Of a stretch of 64,000 bases of DNA, positions 17,914 through 26,812 are shown one piece after another. Below the pieces are notes generated by a model that saw only the letters and a list, made by a program, of their open reading frames with translations, did no database searches and was not told the DNA's origin. This stretch comes from PZPK01 sp965230795. Its GTDB lineage: Bacteria > Pseudomonadota > Gammaproteobacteria > Pseudomonadales > Oleiphilaceae. Made by a program: the position numbers and the translations under genes. Every line of letters begins with the position of its first letter. Position 1 is the stretch's first letter. Where the stretch lies: NCBI GenBank assembly GCA_965230795.1, contig OZ246020.1:2232001-2296000 (forward strand). The letters run 5' to 3'.

Positions 17914-19032
17914 ATGAAATTCGAATCACCTATTGTTCGCCGGAAATCCAGACAAATACATGTCGGGAATGTTCCAGTTGGTGGCGATGCTCCCATTGCT
18001 GTGCAAAGCATGACCAATACTGAGACCTGTGACGTCGACGCAACGCTCGCCCAGATCAAGGCACTGCAGGATGCGGGAGCGGATATCGTCCGGGTGTCTG
18101 TGCCCAGCATGGACGCAGCAGAAGCTTTTAAACATATAAAACAACGCAGTGATATCCCATTGGTGGCGGATATACATTTTGATTACAAGATCGCTCTGAA
18201 AGTGGCCGAATATGGTGTCGACTGTCTGCGGATTAATCCGGGCAATATCGGTCGGGAAGACCGGGTAAAGGCTGTAATATCAAGTGCCAAAGATCATGGT
18301 ATTCCCATTCGCATTGGTGTGAATGCAGGCTCACTCGAAAAAGACCTTCAGAAAAAGTACGGCGAACCGACGCCTGACGCCCTGGTTGAATCCGCCATGC
18401 GCCACGTCGAAATTCTCGATCGCCACGACTTTCAGGATTTTAAACTCAGTCTAAAGGCTTCTGACGTCTTCATGACTGTTGCAGCCTATCGAAAAATTGC
18501 GACTCAGATAGAACAGCCTTTGCACTTGGGGATTACTGAGGCAGGAGGCTTTCGTGCCGGCGCAGTAAAATCGGCAGTCGGTCTTGGAATGCTGCTGATG
18601 GATGGCATTGGCGATACGATACGGGTATCACTGGCTGCAGATCCGGTTGAGGAAATCAAAGTCGGTTTCGATATTTTGAAAAGCCTGAAGCTTAGAACAA
18701 AAGGTATTAACTTTATTGCGTGCCCAAGTTGCTCCAGACAGAATTTTGATGTCATCAGTACCATGAATGCCCTGGAATCACGTTTGGAGGATATTTCCAC
18801 CCCCATGGATGTTGCCATTATCGGCTGTGTGGTGAACGGACCGGGTGAAGCAAAAGAGGCGGATATAGGCTTAACCGGGGGTACACCAAATAATCTGGTT
18901 TATGTTGATGGCAAGCCGGATCATAAACTCGACAATGCCTCTCTGGTTGATGCACTCGAAGCTGATATTCGCGAAAAAGCCCGCCAAAAACAGGAACAGG
19001 AAGCAACACTGATCGCTAAAAGTGGCACCTGA
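17914..19032 (+). CDS. ispG: 4-hydroxy-3-methylbut-2-en-1-yl diphosphate synthase (IspG)
   Basis: Sixth-from-start MEP-pathway enzyme, making HMBPP with a 4Fe-4S cluster. The cluster cysteines are in CPSCSRQNFD and IGCVVNGPGEA near the C-terminus, and the N-terminal TIM barrel starts with VPVGGDAPIAVQSMTNT. Length 372 matches the family. It sits between rodZ and hisS, as in many gammaproteobacteria. Confidence 0.97.
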   Translation: MKFESPIVRRKSRQIHVGNVPVGGDAPIAVQSMTNTETCDVDATLAQIKALQDAGADIVRVSVPSMDAAEAFKHIKQRSDIPLVADIHFDYKIALKVAEYGVDCLRINPGNIGREDRVKAVISSAKDHGIPIRIGVNAGSLEKDLQKKYGEPTPDALVESAMRHVEILDRHDFQDFKLSLKASDVFMTVAAYRKIATQIEQPLHLGITEAGGFRAGAVKSAVGLGMLLMDGIGDTIRVSLAADPVEEIKVGFDILKSLKLRTKGINFIACPSCSRQNFDVISTMNALESRLEDISTPMDVAIIGCVVNGPGEAKEADIGLTGGTPNNLVYVDGKPDHKLDNASLVDALEADIREKARQKQEQEATLIAKSGT

Positions 19033-19091
19033 AACAAGACGTAAACTTGGTATCAATTAAGCAACATTGACCAGATTAACAGGATAAAACC

Positions 19092-20375
19092 TTGGCAAAA
19101 ATACAAGCAATCCGGGGCATGAACGATTTGCTCCCGGAGCAGAGCGTGGTTTGGCAGTATCTTGAACGGACCGTGAGAAGCACTCTGGAGCGCTATGGCT
19201 ATAGCGAGATTCGCATGCCTATTGTGGAACAGACTGAACTGTTCAAGCGCTCGATCGGCGAAGTGACCGACATTGTAGAGAAAGAGATGTACACCTTTGA
19301 TGATCGCAACGGTGACAGCCTGACGTTGCGGCCTGAAGGTACAGCATGCTGTGTTCGTGCTGCAGAACAACATGGTTTGCTGTTTAATCAGACACAACGC
19401 TTGTGGTATGCCGGCCCAATGTTCAGACATGAGCGACCCCAGAAAGGCCGCTATCGTCAATTCCATCAAATTGGCGTTGAGTGTTTCGGTTTTGAAGGGC
19501 CGGATATTGATGCCGAGTTGATCCTGATGACTGCTCGTATCTGGCGGGATTTAGGTATCGATAAGGATGTAACGCTGGAAATCAATTCTCTGGGGTTGGC
19601 GGAAGAACGTGCCCGCTATCGTGCTGATCTGGTCGCATTTCTGAAGCAGGATCTTGAGGCTCTGGATGAGGACAGTCAACGTCGCCTGGCAAGTAATCCC
19701 TTACGTATTCTCGACAGTAAGGACCAGAATACACAAGCCCGCTTGGAGAGTGCTCCCAAGCTCCAGGATTACCTGGGTGATGCATCAAAACAACATTTTG
19801 AAGGTTTGCTGAGCATTCTGGATGCTTCTGGTATCCGTTACCGTATTAACCCGCGGCTGGTTAGAGGCCTGGACTATTATTCCAACACGGTATTCGAGTG
19901 GGTTACATCCTCACTGGGTGCCCAGGGGACTATCTGTGCAGGTGGCCGTTACGACGGTTTGGTCGAGCAGCTGGGTGGTAAGCCAACCCCCGGGGTTGGG
20001 TTTGCTATGGGGATAGAGCGTCTTGTCCTGATGCTTGAAGCACTGAACCTGGTCCCGGAGCGTGTTCGCGAGACGGTAGATGTGTATATTGTCTCTGCCG
20101 GTGAGGGAACGCTTGAAATGGCCTTTCAGATTGCCGAGCAGCTGCGAAATGAGACTGGGTTGAGAGTGGTACAGAATGCCGGTGGTGGCAGCTTTAAAAG
20201 CCAGTTTAAAAAAGCTGATCGTTCTGGAGCACCCATTGCATTGGTGATCGGCGAGGATGAAGTGAGCAGGAATCAGGTCAATATCAAGCCGTTGCGCACG
20301 CAGACAGACCAGACTTGCGTTGACAGAACTGCATTGGTTGAAGAATTACACAAGATATTTGGAAAACAGGGGTAA
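19092..20375 (+). CDS. hisS: Histidyl-tRNA synthetase
   Basis: Class II synthetase charging tRNA-His. Motif 1 and the histidine-specific loops are present (IRGMNDLLPEQ at the start, then LRPEGTACCVRAAEQH, then MFRHERPQKGRYRQFHQ, then VRGLDYYSNTVFEW). The start codon is TTG, placed by the family N-terminus MAKIQAIRGMNDL. Length 427 is usual. Confidence 0.97.
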   Translation: MAKIQAIRGMNDLLPEQSVVWQYLERTVRSTLERYGYSEIRMPIVEQTELFKRSIGEVTDIVEKEMYTFDDRNGDSLTLRPEGTACCVRAAEQHGLLFNQTQRLWYAGPMFRHERPQKGRYRQFHQIGVECFGFEGPDIDAELILMTARIWRDLGIDKDVTLEINSLGLAEERARYRADLVAFLKQDLEALDEDSQRRLASNPLRILDSKDQNTQARLESAPKLQDYLGDASKQHFEGLLSILDASGIRYRINPRLVRGLDYYSNTVFEWVTSSLGAQGTICAGGRYDGLVEQLGGKPTPGVGFAMGIERLVLMLEALNLVPERVRETVDVYIVSAGEGTLEMAFQIAEQLRNETGLRVVQNAGGGSFKSQFKKADRSGAPIALVIGEDEVSRNQVNIKPLRTQTDQTCVDRTALVEELHKIFGKQG

Positions 20376-20387
20376 CAGGAGTCCATC

Positions 20388-21047
20388 GTGGAAAACTTGA
20401 GAACAGAAGAAGAACAACTCGAAGCCTTGAAAAACTGGTGGAAGGAAAATGGCAATTCCTTGTTGATTGGCGTTGGTGTTGCCTTGGCACTGGTATTTGG
20501 CTGGAAGGCCTATCAGAACAGTGCCGAACAGGCGAAAGCCGAGGCATCAGTGATGTATCAGCAACTGGTAGCGGCGGCGACAAATGATGGTTTTGATAGC
20601 TCTGACGAGGCGTCAACTGTTGCTTTTCTGGCGTCAGAATTGAAATCAAAATTTGATGACACCGAATACGGTATTTACGCCGCGTTGTTCCTGGCGAAAG
20701 AAGCCGTAAACAACGAAGATCTGCCGACCGCTCAGACCGAACTGGAATGGGTGCTGGAACAAAGTGAGGACCTTCGTCTTCAGCATATTGTTAAGGCCCG
20801 TTTGGCGCGCGTGTATTCCGCTCAGGGTCAGCATGATGAAGCGCTTGCTCTTCTTGAAACCAGCGACCCAGCGTTTAAAGCAAGTTTTCTGGAGCTGAAA
20901 GGTGACATCTACATGCGCCAGGATAACGAAGAGCAGGCAACGCAAGCCTACACACAAGCTTTTGAGTTAACGCGTGATACGCCTCAGGCTTTGCCATTGT
21001 TGGGCATTAAGCTGGCGGATCTCGGCATCGATCCAGACGCGCTGTAA
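20388..21047 (+). CDS. yfgM: YfgM-type TPR membrane protein
   Basis: YfgM is an inner-membrane partner of the SecYEG translocon and PpiD in E. coli. A cytoplasmic N-terminus with REE-rich residues leads to one helix (SLLIGVGVALALVFGWKAYQ) and a periplasmic TPR domain. Length 219. The start is GTG with GGAGTC upstream. The hisS-yfgM-bamB-der order is standard. Confidence 0.93.
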   Translation: MENLRTEEEQLEALKNWWKENGNSLLIGVGVALALVFGWKAYQNSAEQAKAEASVMYQQLVAAATNDGFDSSDEASTVAFLASELKSKFDDTEYGIYAALFLAKEAVNNEDLPTAQTELEWVLEQSEDLRLQHIVKARLARVYSAQGQHDEALALLETSDPAFKASFLELKGDIYMRQDNEEQATQAYTQAFELTRDTPQALPLLGIKLADLGIDPDAL

Positions 21048-21064
21048 CTCGGGTAAGCAGGTAT

Positions 21065-22219
21065 ATGATTGTTCGTGTTTCGAGTTTTTTGAAATACCTG
21101 GCACTTGGCGCGGCGTTGTCCGCGCTTTTTGCTTGTAGCAGTGATGATGTCAACGAGCCCATGGAACTCGAGCCACTCAAGGCCAAGATTAAAGTTGTGC
21201 GAGAGTGGAAAACATCAGTCGGTTCCGGAGATGAGGATTTTCAGCTGGAACTGACCCCGGCTATTTATGACGATCTGATTTATGCGCTTGATCGTGATGG
21301 CGATTTGTATGTACTGGATCGATTCAGCGGTGATGACAAGTGGCACCGAGACCTGGATGAAGCCATCAGTGGTGGCATTTCGGCAGACAGGGATCATTTG
21401 TACTACGCCACGTTTCAGGGGGAACTGGTTTGCCTGGATCGTACCAATGGTAACGAAATATGGCGACGGGAACTTTCCAGTGAGGCCGTTTCTGCGCCGG
21501 CAAGCAATAATCGCGTAGTGCTGGTCCAAACCATTGATGGCAAATTGTTTGCCTTTGATGCCGCCGAGGGTATTCAGCGCTGGCGCTATGACAGTGTAGG
21601 GCCTTTGCTGTCACTGAGAGGTACGCCAACGCCATTGATCGTCAGGGATCAAGTTATTACTACCTTTGCCAATGGTGAAATGTTTGCTCTTAACCTTGCT
21701 GACGGTCGTCCTCTTTGGAAAACAGCAGTGGGTGTTCCGCAGGGCAGGACCGAACTAGAGCGTTTAATCGATCCCGATGGGAACATCTATTACGATGGGG
21801 ATAGACTCTATTCAGCGGCTTATCAGGGCAACCTGGTGGCGGTGGATATCAATACCGGTCGTCAGTACTGGTCCAGGCAGTCTTCTTCATTTAACGGTGT
21901 CACCAAAGGCCAGGGACGTGTCTACGCAACATTGGCTGATGGCGATGTCCTTGCTGTTAACGAAGATAACTCGAACGAAATCTGGCGCAATGCCAAGCTA
22001 AAGTATCGCCGTTTAAGTACACCAGTGAGCTTCGAAGGTACCCTGGTATTCTCCGATTTCGAAGGCTATGTACACTTTCTGTCACAGGAAAATGGTGAAT
22101 TTCTGGCGCGCTTGCGACCGGATAGTGATGGAACCATGGGCGATATGCTTGTCCGCGATGGTCTACTCTATATTTATACGCGGTCGGGCTACCTGTTCGC
22201 CTATCGTATTCGCTCCTAG
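21065..22219 (+). CDS. bamB: Outer membrane assembly lipoprotein BamB
   Basis: Scaffold lipoprotein of the BAM complex, which inserts outer-membrane beta-barrels. The signal peptide ends at the lipobox LFAC. The rest is an eight-bladed PQQ-type propeller with repeats such as DGDLYVLDRFSGDDKW and GELVCLDRTNGNEIW. Length 384 is usual. Confidence 0.95.
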   Translation: MIVRVSSFLKYLALGAALSALFACSSDDVNEPMELEPLKAKIKVVREWKTSVGSGDEDFQLELTPAIYDDLIYALDRDGDLYVLDRFSGDDKWHRDLDEAISGGISADRDHLYYATFQGELVCLDRTNGNEIWRRELSSEAVSAPASNNRVVLVQTIDGKLFAFDAAEGIQRWRYDSVGPLLSLRGTPTPLIVRDQVITTFANGEMFALNLADGRPLWKTAVGVPQGRTELERLIDPDGNIYYDGDRLYSAAYQGNLVAVDINTGRQYWSRQSSSFNGVTKGQGRVYATLADGDVLAVNEDNSNEIWRNAKLKYRRLSTPVSFEGTLVFSDFEGYVHFLSQENGEFLARLRPDSDGTMGDMLVRDGLLYIYTRSGYLFAYRIRS

Positions 22220-22242
22220 ACAGGAACTAAACAGGAAAACTC

Positions 22243-23682
22243 ATGATTCCAGTGATCGCTCTGGTGGGTCGACCCAATGTTGGGAAGTCGACACTATTCA
22301 ATCGTTTGACCCGATCTCGAGATGCGATTGTGGCGGATTACCCAGGACTGACCCGTGATCGCAAGTACGGTGAGGGGCAGGTATGGCAAAAGCGTTATAT
22401 CGTCATTGACACCGGTGGCATCAGCGGCGATGAAGTCGGGATCGATGCGGCAATGGCTGAGCAGTCTTTGATGGCCATCCAGGAAGCGGATATTGTGTTA
22501 TTTGTTGTCGACGGGCGGGAAGGCCTGTTGCCGGCAGATGAATTGGTGGCCAAGCATATACGTCAGTCCGGCAAAACCTGTACGCTGGTTGTTAATAAAA
22601 TAGATGGTCTGAACGCCGAAGTCGTAGCCGCCGACTTCTATTCACTGGGTATTAAAGAGCTTCGTTTAACCGCAGCGGCACATAATCGTGGCGTGAAATC
22701 CTTGATTGAAGAAATCATGGAGCCTTTCGAAGATAACGAAGTAGAAGAGGATGTTAACCCCGAAAACTGCAAAATCGGCATTATCGGGCGCCCCAATGTG
22801 GGTAAATCCACTTTGGTCAACCGCCTGTTGGGGGAAGAACGCGTGGTGGTGTACGACCTTCCTGGGACCACGCGTGACAGCGTTTACATTCCTTATGAAC
22901 GTCGGGACAAGCCTTACACTCTGATAGATACCGCGGGGGTCAGGCGCCGCAAAAATGTCAAAGAGTCAGTCGAAAAGTTCTCCATCATCAAAACGCTGCA
23001 AGCGATAGAAGATGCCAATGTTGTCGTGGTGGTGATAGACGCCCGTGAAGGCATTGTTGAGCAGGATCTGCACCTCATCGGTTTTGCGATGGATGCGGGC
23101 AGGGCGCTTGTATTGGCGGTAAACAAATGGGATGGAATGACCGAGGAGGACAAGACTCAGGTCAAGAACGAACTGAAACGGCGATTGGTGTTTCTTGATT
23201 ATGCGCCCATGCATTTTATTTCGGCAAAACATGGGAGTGGCGTAGGCAATCTCTATAAATCCATCGATCAGGGTTTCCGCTCTGCCTTCGCAAAATGGCC
23301 AACCAAGCGTCTAACAGAGCTGCTCGCTGATGCGGTCGCTGACCACCAGCCTCCTGTTGTCAGAGGGCGTCGTATCAAACTGCGCTTCGCGCATCAGGGG
23401 GGATCAAATCCTCCTATTATTGTGGTGCACGGTTCTAAAACAGACGATTTGCCCGACAGCTACAAGCGCTATCTGGAAAACACGTTTCGGAAGGTACTCA
23501 AGGTAATTGGTACGCCAATTCGCTTTGAGTTCAAGTCCAGTGAAAATCCCTATGCCCAGCCCAGCCATAAGCTGGATGAACGCCAGAAAGCCAAGCTGGT
23601 TAGACAGAAAAAAGCCAAAGAATTCGGTAGCCGACGCGGCAAAAACAGTACGCGAAGAAAAACCGGGAGAGCGAGCAAATGA
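22243..23682 (+). CDS. der: Ribosome biogenesis GTPase Der
   Basis: Tandem G-domain GTPase for 50S maturation. Two P-loops are present (GRPNVGKSTLFN near residue 8, and GRPNVGKSTLVN near residue 184), followed by DTAGV and a C-terminal KH-like domain. The 479 residues end in a very basic tail (RRGKNSTRRKTGRASK). The next gene overlaps its last four bases. Confidence 0.97.
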   Translation: MIPVIALVGRPNVGKSTLFNRLTRSRDAIVADYPGLTRDRKYGEGQVWQKRYIVIDTGGISGDEVGIDAAMAEQSLMAIQEADIVLFVVDGREGLLPADELVAKHIRQSGKTCTLVVNKIDGLNAEVVAADFYSLGIKELRLTAAAHNRGVKSLIEEIMEPFEDNEVEEDVNPENCKIGIIGRPNVGKSTLVNRLLGEERVVVYDLPGTTRDSVYIPYERRDKPYTLIDTAGVRRRKNVKESVEKFSIIKTLQAIEDANVVVVVIDAREGIVEQDLHLIGFAMDAGRALVLAVNKWDGMTEEDKTQVKNELKRRLVFLDYAPMHFISAKHGSGVGNLYKSIDQGFRSAFAKWPTKRLTELLADAVADHQPPVVRGRRIKLRFAHQGGSNPPIIVVHGSKTDDLPDSYKRYLENTFRKVLKVIGTPIRFEFKSSENPYAQPSHKLDERQKAKLVRQKKAKEFGSRRGKNSTRRKTGRASK

Positions 23683-24170
23683 GCATCGCGATTGTCACCA
23701 CCGGTGGCACCATTGATAAGGATTACTTTGACGCCCTGAGTGAGTATCAGATTGCGGACAGTCCCTTAGCGGAATTGCTACGCTGCTATCATGTTGGTTT
23801 TGAGTTTCACATGGTGCCGTTGATGCGCAAGGACAGTCTTGAACTCACGGAAGAAGACCGTGCAACGATTGCTGACACCATACGCAAGCTGCCACATGAG
23901 CAGGTTCTGGTTACCCACGGTACTGACACCATGGTCAAGACGGCACAATATCTAGGGAAAATTCCGGGAAAAACCGTTGTGTTTACCGGTGCGATGAAGC
24001 CCGCGAGATTCAAGGATACAGACGCCATATTCAATGTTGGTGTAGCCATCGGCGCTTTGCAAGCGCTTAAAGAGGGCGTATACGTGGCCATGAGCGGACA
24101 GCTTTTCAGCCCGGATAACGTCGTCAAGAATCGTGCAGCCCAGTGCTTCCAGACATTGGATCATGATTGA
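23679..24170 (+). CDS. Single-domain asparaginase-like protein
   Basis: The 163 residues match only the N-terminal domain of L-asparaginases. Both catalytic threonine motifs are present: TTGGTIDKDYFDA at the start and LVTHGTDTMVKTAQYL in the middle. The C-terminal domain that completes the active site of the tetramer is absent, so a full asparaginase reaction is uncertain. It overlaps der by four bases and the next gene by eight, so all three are probably coupled. Confidence 0.82.
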   Translation: MSIAIVTTGGTIDKDYFDALSEYQIADSPLAELLRCYHVGFEFHMVPLMRKDSLELTEEDRATIADTIRKLPHEQVLVTHGTDTMVKTAQYLGKIPGKTVVFTGAMKPARFKDTDAIFNVGVAIGALQALKEGVYVAMSGQLFSPDNVVKNRAAQCFQTLDHD

Positions 24171-24408
24171 TAATGCGTCTATCTGTCCCAACTGTGGCAA
24201 GCCCAACCAATGCCTGATGGCATCCGGGCAAGGCACTGTTACTGACCCCGTAGATGTTTCAAACTGCTGGTGTTTCGAAAATGTAATATCGCCTAGTGCT
24301 GACAGCTCACGTGATTCCCCACTCCCTATCGATGTCCCTGTCGATAAAGACCTCTCCTGTTATTGTCCCGCCTGCCTCGAAAAAATTCGCAATGGGCGTT
24401 CTGGCTGA
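24163..24408 (+). CDS. Cysteine-rich CWC family protein
   Basis: An 81-residue protein from the ATG at 24163, which overlaps the previous gene. It has CPNCGKPNQC, then NCWCF, then CYCPACLEKI: the arrangement of the cysteine-rich CWC family, probably metal-binding (zinc) by geometry. Function is unknown. Confidence 0.75.
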   Translation: MIDNASICPNCGKPNQCLMASGQGTVTDPVDVSNCWCFENVISPSADSSRDSPLPIDVPVDKDLSCYCPACLEKIRNGRSG

Positions 24409-24554
24409 AAATCGTTAAATATTGTTACCTATTGGACTTTTGTTAGGTGTAGAGTTCTATACTGAGTGTACAAATAATGATCAATTCATAATTCTGTCTG
24501 TATACGGAGGCAAACACCGCAGTCGCACGATTGCTTAATGACATACAACCTTTC

Positions 24555-24581
24555 AATACGCGTTTCCTCTAAGAATACGCG
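24555..24581 (+). repeat. Direct repeat AATACGCG before leucine dehydrogenase
   Basis: AATACGCG occurs at 24555-24562 and again at 24574-24581, 19 bases apart start to start. The spacing, near two helical turns, would suit a regulator binding to one face, but no known site is recognised. Confidence 0.35.
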
Positions 24582-24652
24582 AGGTTACCACCTCTCAGGT
24601 ATTCCACTATCGGTAATGGCCAAAAGCCAGTAAATGATAGTTGAAACCTGAG
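24581..24652 (+). other. Structured leader upstream of the leucine dehydrogenase gene
   Basis: A small hairpin (GAGGT-TACC-ACCTC, 24581-24594) abuts a nested stem. CTCAGGT (24594-24600) pairs with ACCTGAG (24646-24652), ACTATC (24606-24611) pairs with GATAGT (24636-24641), and TGGC (24617-24620) pairs with GCCA (24626-24629) around CAAAA. The internal loops are short (ATTCC/TGAA and GGTAA/GTAAAT). The ribosome site AGAGGA begins eight bases later. No riboswitch family known to me fits this layout. Confidence 0.55.
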
Positions 24653-24673
24653 CTGTAACAAGAGGATAGCAAG

Positions 24674-25711
24674 ATGTTTGAATTACTTGATGCCTATCAG
24701 GTCGAAACGCTGCATGTGTTCGATAAACCCGAAACTCAGCTGAAGGCCATTATTGCCATTCATGATACCTACCGTGGCCCCGCTTTGGGCGGTTGTCGCT
24801 TTATCCATTACGACAAAGAAGAATTAGCACTTGAAGACGCGGTCAAGCTTGCTCGTGGTATGAGCTACAAAGCTGCGCTGGCTGACGTCCCTCAAGGGGG
24901 CGGAAAAGCCGTAATAATGAAACCCAAGGGTGCATTTGATCCTGACGCCCTGTTTTCCAGCTTTGCTCGCTGCGTGGAATCATTGGATGGCCGCTACATA
25001 ACGGCGATCGATTCGGGCACCTCGGCCCGGGAAATGGACATCATCGCCTCCCAAACAAATTATGTGACCAGCACCAGCGCAGCAGGAGATCCCTCTCCGT
25101 ACACAGCGCTCGGCGTGTTCGAGGGTATTCGAGCAGCCGTAAAGCATCGGCTTCACCGCAACTCCCTGGAAGGATTAAGAATAGCGGTGCAGGGAGTAGG
25201 GCATGTTGGTTACACACTCGGAAAACTCCTGGATCAGGCCGGCGCCACCGTCATTGTTTCGGATATTAATCAAAGTGCTGTTGATACAGCGGTACGGGAT
25301 TTTGCCAGTGAAGTGGTATCGCCGGATGAAATCCATAAAGTGCCGTGCTCGGTATTTGCGCCCTGTGGATTAAGTAATGTGATTAACGATGACAGTATTC
25401 AAGAGCTGGGTTGTATGATCATCGCCGGCTCTGCGAATGTCCAGCTGGCCCATGATGCACTGGGAGAGCTTCTGCACGACAAGGGAATTCTCTATGTTCC
25501 GGACTATGTGATCAACTCGGGGGGACTTATCTACGCCTCGTCTGTCTATCACTCACTGGCAGTGAGTCAGGTGCAGCAAAAAGTAAGAAATATTTACCAA
25601 ACCCTTAGCGAAATTTTTGATCTGTCTGACCAGAAAAACCTGCCTACCAATGTGATCGCTGATCAACTGGCGCAAGCCCGAATTGCCGCTGCTATACAGC
25701 AGGCAGCATAG
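24674..25711 (+). CDS. Leucine/branched-chain amino acid dehydrogenase
   Basis: Oxidatively deaminates leucine, valine or isoleucine to the 2-oxo acid, using NAD. The Glu/Leu/Phe/Val dehydrogenase pattern is clear: GPALGGCRFIHYD, then DVPQGGGKAVIM with the catalytic lysine, then the nucleotide-binding VQGVGHVGYTLGKLL. The 345 residues fit leucine dehydrogenase better than the larger glutamate enzymes. It is the first gene of an operon with 2-oxo acid dehydrogenase subunits, supporting a branched-chain substrate. Confidence 0.88.
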   Translation: MFELLDAYQVETLHVFDKPETQLKAIIAIHDTYRGPALGGCRFIHYDKEELALEDAVKLARGMSYKAALADVPQGGGKAVIMKPKGAFDPDALFSSFARCVESLDGRYITAIDSGTSAREMDIIASQTNYVTSTSAAGDPSPYTALGVFEGIRAAVKHRLHRNSLEGLRIAVQGVGHVGYTLGKLLDQAGATVIVSDINQSAVDTAVRDFASEVVSPDEIHKVPCSVFAPCGLSNVINDDSIQELGCMIIAGSANVQLAHDALGELLHDKGILYVPDYVINSGGLIYASSVYHSLAVSQVQQKVRNIYQTLSEIFDLSDQKNLPTNVIADQLAQARIAAAIQQAA

Positions 25712-25720
25712 GAGGTCGCC

Positions 25721-26812
25721 ATGAACAATCAATCATTAAGCTTTTCGATTGAACGGAAAGCGTTTCTTGGCGAGCAGGGAGAACTGATCGAAGCCCTGCC
25801 CAAGGACTTATGCGACGAAACACTGGTGCTTGAAGCCTATGAGGCAATGGTCCTCGGCAGAAATTTCGACAGTAAGGCAATTGCCCTGCAGCGTACAGGT
25901 CAGCTTGGAACCTATCCTTCGATACTTGGCCAGGAGGCGATTGGGGCAGCCATTGGCTTGGCTATGCACGAGGACGATGTATTTGTACCGTATTATCGCG
26001 ATCTGATTACCCAGTATTTACGCAAGGTTGAGCTCGATGAGGTCTTGCTGTATTGGGGAGGCGATGAGCGCGGCAGTAATTACCGTCGAAATAGCCGGGA
26101 CTTTCCTAACTGCGTTCCCATTGCGACGCAACTCTGTCATGCCGCAGGTGCTGCAGTGAGCCAGAAAATGCAGGGGACGCATCGAGCCGTTGTCGTTACC
26201 TGTGGCGAAGGAGCGACATCCAAAGGTGATTTTTCTGAAAGCCTGAATCTTGTCGGTGCCTGGCAATTGCCGATGGTTGCCGTTGTAAACAACAATCAAT
26301 GGGCGATTTCAACACCGGTAGGCAAGCAGACGCATTCCCAATCGATCGCCCAAAAAGCAATTGCTGCCGGTATTCCCGGAATTCAAGTGGATGGCAATGA
26401 CTTTTTTGCTGTCTTCTGGGCTCTAAAAAAAGCGCTGCAAAGGGCCTACGCCGGTAAGGGTGGAACCTTAATTGAAGCGATTACCTATCGACTGGGCGAC
26501 CATACTACGGCAGATGATGCAACTCGCTATCGCAGTAAAGAGGAACTAAGTGCTGCCTGGGAGAGAGAGCCGATCAAGCGTTTGCAATCGTATCTGGTTG
26601 CCCGCGATCTCTGGGACCAGAACAAGGAAAAAGCCCTGCATAAACGCTGCAGCGATAAAATAGCCGATGCCGTAAAAGTCTATTTGAATACCTCGTCTAT
26701 GGCGCCGGAATCCATGTTTACCCATCTGTTTGAGTCGATGCCGGAAAACCTGCTTGAGCAGTATTACCAGGTTAAATATGCCAAAACCCAGGCATCCGGG
26801 GAGGTCCTATGA
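25721..26812 (+). CDS. Branched-chain 2-oxo acid dehydrogenase E1, alpha subunit
   Basis: Thiamine-dependent decarboxylase subunit. The thiamine-diphosphate motif spans about 30 residues in the middle, from GEGATSKGDF to VVNNNQWAIS. The 363 residues fit E1 alpha. It lies nine bases after leucine dehydrogenase and overlaps the beta gene by four. Pyruvate specificity cannot be ruled out from sequence, but the neighbour argues for branched-chain acids. Confidence 0.88.
   Translation: MNNQSLSFSIERKAFLGEQGELIEALPKDLCDETLVLEAYEAMVLGRNFDSKAIALQRTGQLGTYPSILGQEAIGAAIGLAMHEDDVFVPYYRDLITQYLRKVELDEVLLYWGGDERGSNYRRNSRDFPNCVPIATQLCHAAGAAVSQKMQGTHRAVVVTCGEGATSKGDFSESLNLVGAWQLPMVAVVNNNQWAISTPVGKQTHSQSIAQKAIAAGIPGIQVDGNDFFAVFWALKKALQRAYAGKGGTLIEAITYRLGDHTTADDATRYRSKEELSAAWEREPIKRLQSYLVARDLWDQNKEKALHKRCSDKIADAVKVYLNTSSMAPESMFTHLFESMPENLLEQYYQVKYAKTQASGEVL

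Noticed and set aside
24432..24463. Promoter TTGGAC to TATACT before leucine dehydrogenase
   Set aside because: The -10 box is good but the spacing is 20 bases, too long for a confident call.
24478..24592. Leader peptide for attenuation before leucine dehydrogenase
   Set aside because: CGGAGG at 24505 has no start codon at proper distance; a TTG frame of 13 residues is too far and not rich in leucine codons.
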